Counted from the first letter of the stretch, positions 15,772 through 24,996 are shown. The stretch is 64,000 bases of DNA from Lentzea waywayandensis (GCF_900115955.1 NZ_FOYL01000018.1:103514-167513), one strand, 5' to 3'. Program-made: numbers and translations. Notes: generated by a model from the letters alone, not told the origin.

Positions 15772-17124
15772 TTACCGCTGGACCGACTTGACCTCGCAGA
15801 ACTCGTCCAGCCCGAACCGGCCGAACTCACGCCCGTTGCCCGACTGGCGGTACCCGCCGAACGGCGCGCTCGTGTTGAACGCGGCGGCGTTGATGTCGAC
15901 CTGCCCGGTCCGCAACCGCCGCGCGATCCGCAGTGCCCGGTCGGTGTCCGCGGAGAACACACCGCCCGCCAGCCCGTAGATGGTGGAGTTCGCGATCCGC
16001 ACCGCGTCGTCCTCGTCGGCGTACGGCATGACCGACAGCACCGGCCCGAAGATCTCCTCCTGCGCGATCGTCATCTCCGGCGTCACCCCGCCGAACACCG
16101 TCGGCGCGACGTAGAAACCCTGCGGCAGCGGGGCTTCCGGCCCACCGGCGGCAAGCGTCGCGCCTTCCTCGACACCCTTGCGGATGTACCCGACGACACG
16201 GTCGCGTTGCGCCTTCGACACCGCCGGCCCGATCCGCGTGGACGGCTCGCTCGGATCCGCAGACGTGTACTTCCTCGCGGCTTGAGCGGCCAGCTCGACG
16301 GCCTCGTCGTGACGGTCGGCGGGCACCAGCAACCGAGTCCACGCGCTGCACGCCTGGCCGTTGTTCATGAACGAGTTCGCGACCGCGATCTTCACCGCAC
16401 GCCCGAGATCGGCGTCGTCGAGCACGATGCACGCCGACTTGCCGCCCAGCTCGAGCGCCACCCGCTTGACCGTCTCGGCGGCGACGGCGGACACCCGGCG
16501 CCCGGCCTTCGTGGACCCGGTGAACGACACCATGTCCACGTCCGGATGCGCGGCCAGCGCCTCACCCACAACGGGCCCGGTGCCGTGCACCAGTGAAAAG
16601 ACGTTGTCGGGAACAGCGGCCGTGATGATCTCGGCGAGCAGGTCGGCGGTCCCCGGCGCGAGCTCACTCGGCTTGAGCACCACGGTGTTGCCCGCGGCCA
16701 GCGCCGGAACGACCTTCGCGACCATCTGCTGCAACGGGAAGTTCCACGGCGTGATGGCGGCGACGACCCCGATCGGCTCGCGGAAGACCAGCGAGTTGCC
16801 GATCTCCTCGGGCTCGAAGTAGCCGCGCTCCAGCACGTCCGCGACCCCCTCCGCGATAGCAACAGGGTTCGCGACCTGCACCTTCTGACTGAAGGTGAGG
16901 GGCGTGCCCATCTCCCGGGTCATGGTCGCCGCGAGCTCGCCGCCCCGCTCACGCAGGCCGTCGATGATCGTCCGGACGACCTTCGCCCGCTCGTCCACCG
17001 AGGTCTCCGACCACGCGGGGAAGGCAGCCACCGCGGCGGCCACGGCCACGTCGACGTCGGCCGGTGTGCCCTCGGCGACCGTGCCGATGACTTCCTCGGT
17101 GGCGGGGTTGACGACCTCGATCAC
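15772..17124 (-). CDS. aldehyde dehydrogenase family protein
   Basis: 450 residues from GTG 17124, with GGAGGG five bases upstream. Class signatures: TPWNFPLQQMVAKVVPALAAGNTVVLKPSE, FTGSTKAGR, the general base in LELGGKSA, the catalytic cysteine in NNGQACSAW, and EEIFGPVLSV near the C-terminus. It oxidises an aldehyde to an acid with NAD(P). The substrate cannot be inferred because the neighbours are unrelated. Confidence 0.93.
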   Translation of the reverse strand: MIEVVNPATEEVIGTVAEGTPADVDVAVAAAVAAFPAWSETSVDERAKVVRTIIDGLRERGGELAATMTREMGTPLTFSQKVQVANPVAIAEGVADVLERGYFEPEEIGNSLVFREPIGVVAAITPWNFPLQQMVAKVVPALAAGNTVVLKPSELAPGTADLLAEIITAAVPDNVFSLVHGTGPVVGEALAAHPDVDMVSFTGSTKAGRRVSAVAAETVKRVALELGGKSACIVLDDADLGRAVKIAVANSFMNNGQACSAWTRLLVPADRHDEAVELAAQAARKYTSADPSEPSTRIGPAVSKAQRDRVVGYIRKGVEEGATLAAGGPEAPLPQGFYVAPTVFGGVTPEMTIAQEEIFGPVLSVMPYADEDDAVRIANSTIYGLAGGVFSADTDRALRIARRLRTGQVDINAAAFNTSAPFGGYRQSGNGREFGRFGLDEFCEVKSVQR

Positions 17125-17558
17125 GAGAGCCCTCCAGGATGTGACACTCACAGCGCTGACAGCGGCCAGCCTGTCACATCCGTCGGCGACGGTCACGTTG
17201 ACCGGAGGGTGGCGTGGGTGGGCAGGGCTCGCCGGCGCGTGGGCAGGTGGGCGGCGCGTGGGCGGCGGGTGAGCCTGCCGGGGGCAGGTGGGCAGGTAGG
17301 CCAGCGGGTGCCGGGTCGCGGCTGGCGGATACCGGGTGAGCCGGAGAGTGGCGGGCAACCCGGAGGTTGGCCTGGCGAACAAGAACGAGAACCGCAGATG
17401 CCGTGCCCAGCAACCCGCGCCGGAGACCCAGGCCTGGTGAGCGAGGGCAGCCGTAGTCAGCCCGTAGTCAGCACTGTGGCCAACGACCAGCGTCGACGAC
17501 CGATGTCTCGCTGACAAAGGCAGGCAACCCCGCGCGAGCCCAGGCATCGCCAGCAGAG
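17125..17558. other. gene-free GC-rich spacer with degenerate short repeats
   Basis: About 430 bases without a convincing gene. The part 17210-17330 is built from drifting copies of GTGGGCAGGTGGGCGG and GCGGGTGCCGGGT. It separates the aldehyde dehydrogenase promoter side from the 3' end of the AlkA-like gene. The short frames across it lack start sites and conserved composition. Confidence 0.6.
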
Positions 17559-18398
17559 TCAGGCAGGCGCCATCGCGCCTCCCAGCCGCCGCTCACGCAG
17601 CACGCGCAGGTGCACAGCGGCCCAGGTCCGGTACGGCCGCCAAGCCTCGGACACCTCGGCCAACGGCCGGCCGTACCGCTGCGCGACCTCGTCGGTGAGC
17701 CGGGATTCGTTGTGCGGCACGGCATCCGGAGCGTTCGCACCGCGCAGCACGACCAGCTCGGCCGCGAACGGACCCAGCCCCTTGACCTGCCGCACCGCCA
17801 GCACGGCGGCCGCGGGCTTGAGAGAACGCAACGTCACCGCGTCCAGCAGCCCGTCCAGCGCGGCCTCGGCGACTGCCCGCAGGTACTCGGGTTTGCGGCC
17901 GGGCAGGTCGAGGTCCAGCGCCAGCAACTCCGCCGGAGCCGGGAACACGCCTTCCCGCAGCAGCGAAGCCTTCAACACCGCAGCCTGTGACATGCGGATC
18001 CGCTGCGACAGCACCGACCACGCCGCCGCCTCGTACGGCGAGTAGAAGCCGCACAGCCGTAAGCCGGGCAACAAAGCCTGTGCCGAGGCGATCACCGGAT
18101 CGCGCTGACCGACGTCCGGCCACGCCCGCCCGTCGACGTCCAGCGACAGGAAGCGGCACACCTGCGCCGCCGCCAGGTCGAGGTCGCCCTCGCCGGACAG
18201 GTCCAGAACGGCAGTGGCGCCGCGCTGGGTCACGGAGACCGAGGCGCGGCGCCACTCACCTTCGACGAGGAACGTCGCCCGCAGCGCCTCTCCCGGACGC
18301 GCGGGCAACGCGGCCGGAGTGAAGCCCTCCCAGAACTCCCTGGACGTCGCCAACGACCAGGGGCCCTGAACTGCGACTTCGACGCTGTGGTGTGCCAT
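17559..18398 (-). CDS. AlkA-like DNA-3-methyladenine glycosylase (HhH-GPD)
   Basis: 279 residues, ATG start. An N-terminal beta domain (HHSVEVAVQGPWSL...) and a C-terminal HhH-GPD helical domain are evident. The helix-hairpin-helix reads VRQVKGLGPFAAELVVLRG, and the segment PDAVPHNESRL occupies the place of the catalytic aspartate loop, with glutamate where aspartate is usual. Expected role: removal of alkylated bases. The aspartate-to-glutamate change may be a subfamily trait and may alter activity. It stands alone on the minus strand. Confidence 0.82.
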   Translation of the reverse strand: MAHHSVEVAVQGPWSLATSREFWEGFTPAALPARPGEALRATFLVEGEWRRASVSVTQRGATAVLDLSGEGDLDLAAAQVCRFLSLDVDGRAWPDVGQRDPVIASAQALLPGLRLCGFYSPYEAAAWSVLSQRIRMSQAAVLKASLLREGVFPAPAELLALDLDLPGRKPEYLRAVAEAALDGLLDAVTLRSLKPAAAVLAVRQVKGLGPFAAELVVLRGANAPDAVPHNESRLTDEVAQRYGRPLAEVSEAWRPYRTWAAVHLRVLRERRLGGAMAPA

Positions 18399-18456
18399 GT
18401 CGGGGACGTTAGCGAGGACCCCTGACAGAAAATTCAGGCGAGGAGCTCAGCCGGAC

Positions 18457-19065
18457 TCAGCTGAAGTCCAGTTCACCCGTACGGGTCCGCTTGAGCTCGA
18501 AGAAGTACGGGAAGCCGGCGAGCATCTTGGCACCGTCGAAGATCGTGCCCGCCTCGTCGCCGCGCGGGATCTTCGTCAGGACCGGGCCGAAGAACGCGAC
18601 GCCGTCGATGTGGATGGTCGGCGTGCCGACGTCCATGCCCACCGGGTCCATGCCGCGGTGGTGCGAAGCCCGCAGGGCCTCGTCGTACTCGGTCGAGGAG
18701 GCGGCCTCGGCGAGCTCGGCCGGCAGGTCGGCGTCGGCGAGAGCCAGCTTGATGATCTCGTCGAAGTCCTGGTTGCCCTCGTTGTGGATGCGCGTGCCCA
18801 TCGCGGCGTACAGCTTCGGCAGCACCTCGTTGCCGAACTTCTGCTCCGCGGCGATGGCCACGCGAACCGGACCCCAGCCCTTGGTCATGAGCTCCTGGTA
18901 CTGCTCGGGCAGGTCGCGGCCCTCGTTCAGCACGGCGAGGCTCATCACGTGGAAGCTCAGGTCGATGTCGCGGACCTTCTCCACCTCGAGGATCCATCGC
19001 GAGGAGATCCAGGCGAACGGGCAAAGAGGGTCGAAGTAGAAGTCGACCTTCGCCTTGTCGGTCAT
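18457..19065 (-). CDS. DsbA-fold mycothiol-dependent nitroreductase homologue (Rv2466c-like)
   Basis: 202 residues, ATG start. A thioredoxin-type fold with an active-site region FDPLCPFAWISSRW at residues 11-24. The second cysteine of the CxxC motif is replaced by alanine, so it is a one-cysteine enzyme that would have to act through a mixed disulfide with mycothiol. The cis-proline loop is GTPTIHIDG. Length and N-terminus match the Rv2466c family. It is divergent from pepN, as in M. tuberculosis (Rv2466c/Rv2467). Confidence 0.85.
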   Translation of the reverse strand: MTDKAKVDFYFDPLCPFAWISSRWILEVEKVRDIDLSFHVMSLAVLNEGRDLPEQYQELMTKGWGPVRVAIAAEQKFGNEVLPKLYAAMGTRIHNEGNQDFDEIIKLALADADLPAELAEAASSTEYDEALRASHHRGMDPVGMDVGTPTIHIDGVAFFGPVLTKIPRGDEAGTIFDGAKMLAGFPYFFELKRTRTGELDFS

Positions 19066-19228
19066 GCGTGCCCCTTTAGTGACGGTCGGTGGCGTTATCG
19101 CCCCATCAGCCCAACCAGATCACCCTGTCATCTCTTCCCGTACGCCGGTTCCGTGATTGGATGCGGGAGTCATAACCATTCCCGACGACGTCAGCGCGTA
19201 ACCACACGCGCGGCAGACGAGGTGACCA

Positions 19229-21790
19229 GTGGCCGCGCCCAACCTCACCCGCGACCAGGCTCAGGACCGTGCTGAGCTGCTGGAAGTGGAGTCCTACCGG
19301 ATCGAGCTGGACCTGACCGACGGCGGCGGAAAGCCGGGTTCGGACACGTTCCGCTCCACCACCACCGTGGTGTTCCGCAGCCGGACTCCGGGTGCTTCCT
19401 CGTGGATCGACATCGTGGCGGCGACCGTGCACCGCGCTGTGCTCAACGGCAGTGAGCTCGACGTCTCCGAATACCGCGAGGAGGACGGCGTCAGGCTGCC
19501 GGACCTCGCGGAGACCAACGAGCTCACCATCGAGGCCGACTGCCGGTACATGAACACCGGCGAGGGCCTGCACCGGTTCGTCGACCCGGTCGACGGCGGT
19601 GTCTACCTGTACTCGCAGTTCGAGACCGCGGACGCCAAGCGCATGTTCGCGTGCTTCGACCAGCCCGACCTCAAGTCCGTCTACTCCATGAAGGTGACGG
19701 CGCCGCACGACTGGAAGGTCATCTCGAACGGCGAGATCATCGCCACCGAGGACGGCGAGGGCGGTTCGGACGTGCACACGTTCGCCACCACCAAGCCGAT
19801 GTCGACCTACATCGTGGCCCTGGTCGCCGGCCCTTATGCCGAGTGGCGCGACGAGTTCGTCGAGGGTGACTTCCGCATTCCGCTCGGCATCTACTGCCGC
19901 GCCTCGCTCGCTCCTCACATGGACCACGAGCGCCTGTTCACGGAGACCAAGCAGGGCTTCGGGTTCTTCCACAAGGCGTTCGGCGTGCAGTACCCGTTCG
20001 GCAAGTACGACCAGTGCTTCGTGCCGGAGTTCAACGCGGGCGCGATGGAGAACGCCGGCTGCGTCACGTTCCTCGAGGACTACGTCTTCCGCAGCCGCGT
20101 CACCCGCTACCTCTACGAGCGCCGCGCCGAGACCGTGCTGCACGAGATGGCGCACATGTGGTTCGGCGACCTGGTCACCATGCGCTGGTGGGACGACCTG
20201 TGGCTGAACGAGTCGTTCGCCACCTGGGCGTCCGTGCTCGCGCAGGCGGAGGCCACCGAGTACCGCCAGGCCTGGACGACGTTCGCGAAGATCGAGAAGT
20301 CGTGGGCGTACCGGCAAGACCAGCTGCCCTCCACGCACCCGGTCGCCGCCGACATCTCCGACGTGCAGGCGGTCGAGGTCAACTTCGACGGCATCACCTA
20401 CGCCAAGGGCGCCTCGGTGCTCAAGCAGCTCGTCGCGTACGTCGGGCTGGAGAACTTCCTGGCGGGCCTGCGGGTCTACTTCGGCAAGCACGCCTGGGGC
20501 AACGCCACGCTCGCGGACCTGCTGGGCGCGCTGGAGGAGGCGTCCGGCCGCGACCTGTCGTGGTGGAGCGCGCAGTGGCTGGAGACGACGGGCCTGAACC
20601 TGTTGCGCCCCAAGTTCACCGTTGACGCACAGGGCAAGTTCACCGAGTTCGCCGTGCTGCAGGGCGGCGCGCGACCGGGCGCCGGGGAACTGCGCACGCA
20701 CCGCATCGCGATCGGCGTCTACGACGACGACGGCACCGGCAAGCTCGTCCGCACGCACCGTCACGAGCTGGACGTGACGGGCGACCGCACCGAGGTTCCC
20801 GAACTGGTCGGCGTGCACCGCGGCAAGATCGTGCTGGTCAACGACGACGACCTCACGTACTGCACGATGCGCCTCGACCCGGACTCCCTGGCCGGGCTGA
20901 TCGACCACATCTCCGACATCGCCGAGCCGCTGCCGCGCACGCTGTGCTGGTCGGCCGCGTGGGAGATGACCCGCGAGGCCGAGCTGAAGGCCCGCGACTT
21001 CGTGAACCTGGTGCTCGGCGGACTGCACTCCGAGTCCGAGGTCGGTGTCGTGCAACGGCTTCTGCTCCAGGCGCAGACCTCGCTGTCGTCCTACGCGGAC
21101 GACTCGTGGCGCGCGGAGGGCTGGCGCCGGTTCGTGGCCAAGGCGATGGAACTGGCGCAGGCGGCCGAGCCGGGCTCCGACCACCAGCTGGCGTTCGTGA
21201 ACGCGCTGACCTCGTCGGTGCTCGACGACTCCACTGTGGACGTTCTGCGCGGCTGGTACGACGGAACCGCGGTGCTGGAAGGCCTGGACGTCGACACGGA
21301 CCTGCGCTGGCGGCTGCTTCAGGCGCTCGTCGCGCACGGCAAGGCGGACCTGCCGGAGATCACCGCCGAGGAGGAGCGCGACCCGACCTCCACCGGTCAC
21401 CGCCGCGCCCAGTCGACCCGTGCGCTGCGCCCGACGACCGCGGCCAAGGACGAGGCGTGGGACCGCGCCGTGAACGACGACGACCTGCCCAACGCGGTCA
21501 GCGAGGCGATCATCGCGGGCATCTCGCACCCCGGCCAGAAGGAGCTGCTCGCGCCGTACGTGCAGCGCTACTTCGGCGACGTGAAGGGCGTGTGGGACCG
21601 CCGCACCTCCGAACGCGCGCAGTCGATGGTCGTGGGCATGTTCCCGGCGTGGTCGATCGCGAAGTCCACTGTGGAGGCCGCTGACGCGTGGCTGGCGGAC
21701 GAGCACCCGCCCGCCCTGCGCCGTCTGGTCTCCGAGGGACGCGCCGGCATCGTGCGCGCCCTTGCGGCACAGGAGTTCGACCGCTCCTGA
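19229..21790 (+). CDS. pepN: aminopeptidase N (M1 family)
   Basis: 853 residues, GTG start with GAGG seven bases upstream. The exopeptidase motif GAMEN (residues 271-275) and the zinc site HEMAHMWFGDLVTMRWWDDLWLNESFA (first histidine residue 305) are intact. The C-terminal ~350 residues are the helical ERAP1-type domain. Cytoplasmic zinc metallopeptidase removing N-terminal residues from peptides. Monocistronic, ended by a clear hairpin. Confidence 0.96.
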   Translation: MAAPNLTRDQAQDRAELLEVESYRIELDLTDGGGKPGSDTFRSTTTVVFRSRTPGASSWIDIVAATVHRAVLNGSELDVSEYREEDGVRLPDLAETNELTIEADCRYMNTGEGLHRFVDPVDGGVYLYSQFETADAKRMFACFDQPDLKSVYSMKVTAPHDWKVISNGEIIATEDGEGGSDVHTFATTKPMSTYIVALVAGPYAEWRDEFVEGDFRIPLGIYCRASLAPHMDHERLFTETKQGFGFFHKAFGVQYPFGKYDQCFVPEFNAGAMENAGCVTFLEDYVFRSRVTRYLYERRAETVLHEMAHMWFGDLVTMRWWDDLWLNESFATWASVLAQAEATEYRQAWTTFAKIEKSWAYRQDQLPSTHPVAADISDVQAVEVNFDGITYAKGASVLKQLVAYVGLENFLAGLRVYFGKHAWGNATLADLLGALEEASGRDLSWWSAQWLETTGLNLLRPKFTVDAQGKFTEFAVLQGGARPGAGELRTHRIAIGVYDDDGTGKLVRTHRHELDVTGDRTEVPELVGVHRGKIVLVNDDDLTYCTMRLDPDSLAGLIDHISDIAEPLPRTLCWSAAWEMTREAELKARDFVNLVLGGLHSESEVGVVQRLLLQAQTSLSSYADDSWRAEGWRRFVAKAMELAQAAEPGSDHQLAFVNALTSSVLDDSTVDVLRGWYDGTAVLEGLDVDTDLRWRLLQALVAHGKADLPEITAEEERDPTSTGHRRAQSTRALRPTTAAKDEAWDRAVNDDDLPNAVSEAIIAGISHPGQKELLAPYVQRYFGDVKGVWDRRTSERAQSMVVGMFPAWSIAKSTVEAADAWLADEHPPALRRLVSEGRAGIVRALAAQEFDRS

Positions 21791-21803
21791 CGCGGCACTC
21801 GTG

Positions 21804-21839
21804 AAGCCCCGCAATGTGTTCGCGCGTTGCGGGGCTTTC
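21804..21839 (+). terminator. rho-independent terminator after pepN
   Basis: Ten-base arms AGCCCCGCAA/TTGCGGGGCT at 21805-21814 and 21827-21836, 12-base loop, then TTTCG. Confidence 0.87.
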
Positions 21840-21865
21840 GCGTTAGCGTCTCCTGGGGAGGTCCG

Positions 21866-23590
21866 GTGAGATTTCGCTACGAGGTCGTCTGCCGCTGGTA
21901 CGACGACAACGAACACTCCGACGAGGTCCTGGCACGCGTCGTGGACGTCGACGGCCTGTTCGCGGACATCGTGCCGCCGGAACGGGAACGGCTCGTGCTG
22001 CGGGGGTGCACGGTCGCACCGGACGAGCTCACCGGCGACTTCCACCTCGACATCAACGGCTCTCCCGGATCGCAGTGGTGGCACCTGGGCGATCTGGTCG
22101 TCCACGCCGTGCTGCCCGACGGCGACGTCGTCGCCAGCGCCTGCGTGACCCAGCTGATCGACGGCGAGGACTTCGGCGCGCTGCCCGTGCGATACGCCCT
22201 GTTCAAGGACCTGCGCGAGTCCGGCACCTGTCGTGTCGTGGAAGGATTTCCCCGCTCGTTCGACAGCGTCTGGCCGCCCGTGACGCTGATCGGTTGCGAC
22301 AACCCCGGCCTTTTCCGGTCCGAGCCGCGCGAGGACGCCCGCGGGCCCTACGTGGGGTTGCGCGCCCTGGACCCCAGCGGCCGGATCGTGGCGCACGCGG
22401 GAGTGGTCCTGGACGTCACGTCGGTGACCACGTCCGCGGTGGGCGGAGGACTCTTCGACGTCGTGCTCGACCAGTCGCGGTACAACGAGTGCTCGATGGT
22501 CGGACAGCGCCCCGAACCCGCCGCCCGTGCGGTGTGGCGCAGCTGGCAGGAGGGCATCCCGGCGGAGCGGAACCTGTGGGCGCCACTGGATCCGCACGGC
22601 CGCATGTGGTGGAACGAGATCGCCGCCAACGCTCCTCGCACGAAACCGACGGCCGGAGTCCACCACGTCGACGGCACGTACGCCACGGACGAGTACGGCG
22701 TGCACCTCGCGCTGAGCGAGGCACTGGTCGGGCCTGGGCGCTTCCTCGGAGGAGTGCACAGCATCACCGGGATGTACGAGGAGTGGTGGTTCGTTCCCGG
22801 CATCACGCTCGTGTGGCACGACCCCGACGTGGCACTGGATGCGGTGCCCGAACGCTTCTTCGGGCTGTTGAAGTACCTGCGGCGCAACGGTGTCGAGGTC
22901 CACTTCGAACCGTCCGAACCGGACTTCGAGGACCGGCTCGACGACAGCGTCGAACTCGGCGCGCTGGTCGACCGCTGGATCACGGGCTGGGCCAGGGCGG
23001 CGGAGCTCGATCCCCCGTACGCCATGCTGGACAACTGGCACCTCTGGGCCGACCTCCCCGGCCGGGCCGAGGAACGGATCCTCGCGGGTGACGCGCTGGT
23101 GGCGGAGCACGCCGAGGACGTCGAACTCCAGTCCGTCCCGACCTGGCTGACGGTGCCGACGCACTCCCCCGCCGAGGTCACCCGCCTGGTCCAGGAGGCA
23201 GGACTGGTCCCGCGCGAGCCGGAGACGTTCATGCGGCGCGGCCTCTTCGACCACCCGGCGCCGAAACCTCCCGATGGCTACTCGGTACGGGTGACACCGG
23301 GCGACGTGATCGAGGTCGTGGTCACCTTCGACGGCGAGGAGGCGGCGAGCGGGCTGATCGCCGTCGTGGGCGAAGACGCTGTGCCGCACCGGATCGCGAC
23401 GAAGCCGGAGCATCGACGCAGGGGGCTCGGCAGCGTGGTGATGGGTGTGCTGGCGCGGGAGGCGGTCAAGGCCGGCGCCAGCGACGGGCTGCTGTTCGCG
23501 ACCGCGGACGGCCTGCGCCTGTACCGGAAACTGGGCTGGGAAACGATTTCCGACGTCGTGATCGCGACGAATGGCGAGGAGAAGGCATGA
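21866..23590 (+). CDS. barstar-like domain fused to C-terminal GNAT acetyltransferase
   Basis: 574 residues from GTG 21866, which has GGGGAGG four bases upstream; the 13 codons before it are ignored. The N-terminal ~250 residues are beta-rich (VDVDGLFADIVPPERERLVLRGC, GDFHLDINGSPGSQWW) and resemble the lead-in domain of actinobacterial barstar-family proteins. Residues ~264-352 fit barstar (VHHVDGTYATDEYGVHLALSEALVGPGRFLGG, ITLVWHDPDVAL, FFGLLKYLRRNGVEVHFEP). From ~457 a GNAT domain has the acetyl-CoA loop HRRRGLGSVVMGVLAREA. Barstar inhibits barnase-type RNases, but no RNase gene is adjacent. The GNAT half is duplicated in the next gene, overlapping by four bases. Confidence 0.78.
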   Translation: MRFRYEVVCRWYDDNEHSDEVLARVVDVDGLFADIVPPERERLVLRGCTVAPDELTGDFHLDINGSPGSQWWHLGDLVVHAVLPDGDVVASACVTQLIDGEDFGALPVRYALFKDLRESGTCRVVEGFPRSFDSVWPPVTLIGCDNPGLFRSEPREDARGPYVGLRALDPSGRIVAHAGVVLDVTSVTTSAVGGGLFDVVLDQSRYNECSMVGQRPEPAARAVWRSWQEGIPAERNLWAPLDPHGRMWWNEIAANAPRTKPTAGVHHVDGTYATDEYGVHLALSEALVGPGRFLGGVHSITGMYEEWWFVPGITLVWHDPDVALDAVPERFFGLLKYLRRNGVEVHFEPSEPDFEDRLDDSVELGALVDRWITGWARAAELDPPYAMLDNWHLWADLPGRAEERILAGDALVAEHAEDVELQSVPTWLTVPTHSPAEVTRLVQEAGLVPREPETFMRRGLFDHPAPKPPDGYSVRVTPGDVIEVVVTFDGEEAASGLIAVVGEDAVPHRIATKPEHRRRGLGSVVMGVLAREAVKAGASDGLLFATADGLRLYRKLGWETISDVVIATNGEEKA

Positions 23591-24222
23591 TCGGCGAACT
23601 GGTGGAGCGCTGGCACCGCGGCTGGATCGCGGCCGACGGGCTGACGTCGGAGTACCGCGACGGCTACCTGGTCGTCCACGTGAACCGGTCGCACCGGGTG
23701 TTCGAGTGGATCGCCACGGACGACGCGGAGTCCGGTGCGCTGGCCGGAGTCGTTGCCACCACCGAGGAACCGAGCTGGCTGAGCATCCCCACGCACTCAC
23801 CGGAGAAGGTGATCGCGGAGGTCGAGGCGGCCGGGCTGGTCGTCGCACGCCCGGACGAGACCTTCATGCGACGCGCGCTCGCCGGCCACCCCGCACCTGA
23901 ACCGCCCGCCGGCTACCAGGTGGAGATCACCAGGGATCCGGTGATCAAGGTCCAGGTGCTGGCGGACGGCGAGGTGGCGGCCGGCGGGTTGATGGCCGTC
24001 GTCGGGAAAGACGCTGTCGCGCACCGCATCGAGACGGCGGAGACGCATCGGCGACGCGGTCTCGGCAGCGTCGTGATGGGCGCGCTGGCGAGAGAGGCGA
24101 TGACGGACGGGGCGACGACCGGGTTGCTGTTCTCCTCCACCGACGGCGTCCACCTCTACCGCAGCCTCGGCTGGGAGAAGATCTCCGACCTGGTGGTGGC
24201 GCGCAACGAGGTCAGCGCGTGA
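23587..24222 (+). CDS. GNAT N-acetyltransferase, paralogue of preceding C-terminal half
   Basis: 211 residues, ATG overlapping the upstream stop as ATGA. It is colinear with the last ~210 residues of the preceding protein: LVERWHRGWIAAD vs LVDRWITGWARAA, SWLSIPTHSPEKVIAEVEAAGLV vs TWLTVPTHSPAEVTRLVQEAGLV, ETFMRRALAGHPAPEPPAGY, and THRRRGLGSVVMGALAREAM. Hence a tandem duplication. The GNAT core is residues ~100-211. Substrate unknown. Co-translation suggests the pair act together or form hetero-oligomers. Confidence 0.85.
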   Translation: MIGELVERWHRGWIAADGLTSEYRDGYLVVHVNRSHRVFEWIATDDAESGALAGVVATTEEPSWLSIPTHSPEKVIAEVEAAGLVVARPDETFMRRALAGHPAPEPPAGYQVEITRDPVIKVQVLADGEVAAGGLMAVVGKDAVAHRIETAETHRRRGLGSVVMGALAREAMTDGATTGLLFSSTDGVHLYRSLGWEKISDLVVARNEVSA

Positions 24223-24255
24223 AAAACGCCCCCGGCGCAGGCCGGGGGCGTTCGA
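24223..24255. terminator. bidirectional terminator
   Basis: Perfect 12-base arms at 24225-24236 and 24241-24252 with a 4-base loop between the convergent GNAT and DUF5130 genes. An A-run on the left and TTCG on the right suit use from both sides. Confidence 0.88.
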
Positions 24256-24264
24256 AGAGCAAGA

Positions 24265-24744
24265 TCAGGAACGCGGCGCGTTGCCCGCCTGGTCGGTCAG
24301 CATGCGCAGGCCCGACACGAGGCCGCCCGCGAGGTCGCCCTCCTTGAAGGACGCCACCATGCTCATCACCGCGAGCTTGGCACCGCGGTCGGCGAGACGG
24401 CGGTGGGACTCCTCGCCCGTCACGATCTCGACGACGCGCTCGCCCGGCGACACGGCCACGAGGACGTGGTGCGTCGGACGCTCGGTGGAGCCGTGCAGCT
24501 CCTGCGCGCGCTCGTGAGCGTTCGTGCCGAGCTCGCCCAGGTACACGCTGAAGTCGAGGCCCGTGGAGCGGCTGGAGAGCGTCAGCGCCTCGTCCAGCTG
24601 CGCGAGCTGGGCAGGCGTGAACGGCAGCTCCGGCGCGTGCGGCTCGTACATCTTCGCCGCGGACACACGACCGCTGTTCGTCACGACGGCACCGACGGGC
24701 AGCGTCGACGGGTCGACGGCCTCGATCGCCTTACCAGTTGCCAC
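24265..24744 (-). CDS. DUF5130/TPM-like protein
   Basis: 159 residues from GTG 24744, with GGGAGG seven bases before it. The product has a TPM-like alpha/beta pattern: LPFTPAQLAQLDEALTLSSRSTGLDFSVYLGELG, HHVLVAVSPGERVVEIVTGEESHRRLADRGAKLAV. No signal peptide or membrane span. It corresponds in position to Rv2468c downstream of pepN in M. tuberculosis. Function unknown. It overlaps the upstream small membrane protein by 14 bases. Confidence 0.8.
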   Translation of the reverse strand: MATGKAIEAVDPSTLPVGAVVTNSGRVSAAKMYEPHAPELPFTPAQLAQLDEALTLSSRSTGLDFSVYLGELGTNAHERAQELHGSTERPTHHVLVAVSPGERVVEIVTGEESHRRLADRGAKLAVMSMVASFKEGDLAGGLVSGLRMLTDQAGNAPRS

Positions 24745-24976
24745 GTGCGCCTCCCTTGGCGGTCGAGTCCGAGGCACCGGACTCGGCGGCGCTGTGGGGC
24801 TCAGCGCTCAACCCAGCCGGGTTCGCGCTCCACCACACCGGGGCGTAGCCCCACTCCTGGCCGGGCCGGTACCGGGGAATCCGGGTGGCCTTTGGCCTCA
24901 CCGTCAGCAGCGTGATCACGCCGTAGATCGCCAGCGGGATCAACGCGAAGACGAGAACGGTCTCCACGATGGTCAC
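24731..24976 (-). CDS. small single-pass membrane protein, 81 aa
   Basis: GTG at 24976, in-frame to TAG at 24731. One N-terminal transmembrane helix (VETVLVFALIPLAIYGVITLLTV) is followed by a basic cytoplasmic stretch (RPKATRIPRYRPGQEWGYAPVWWSANP) and a disordered Ser/Ala/Gly tail. It is the apparent counterpart of the short protein encoded next to the DUF5130 gene in mycobacteria. Translationally coupled to the DUF5130 gene by a 14-base overlap, suggesting they work together at the membrane. Confidence 0.75.
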   Translation of the reverse strand: MTIVETVLVFALIPLAIYGVITLLTVRPKATRIPRYRPGQEWGYAPVWWSANPAGLSAEPHSAAESGASDSTAKGGARGNW

Positions 24977-24996
24977 GGCGGGTACGGTAGCCGAAC

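Noticed and set aside
19106..23848. A minus-strand frame of 1580 codons across pepN and the barstar-GNAT gene
   Set aside because: Antisense shadow spanning two well-supported plus-strand genes and their terminator.
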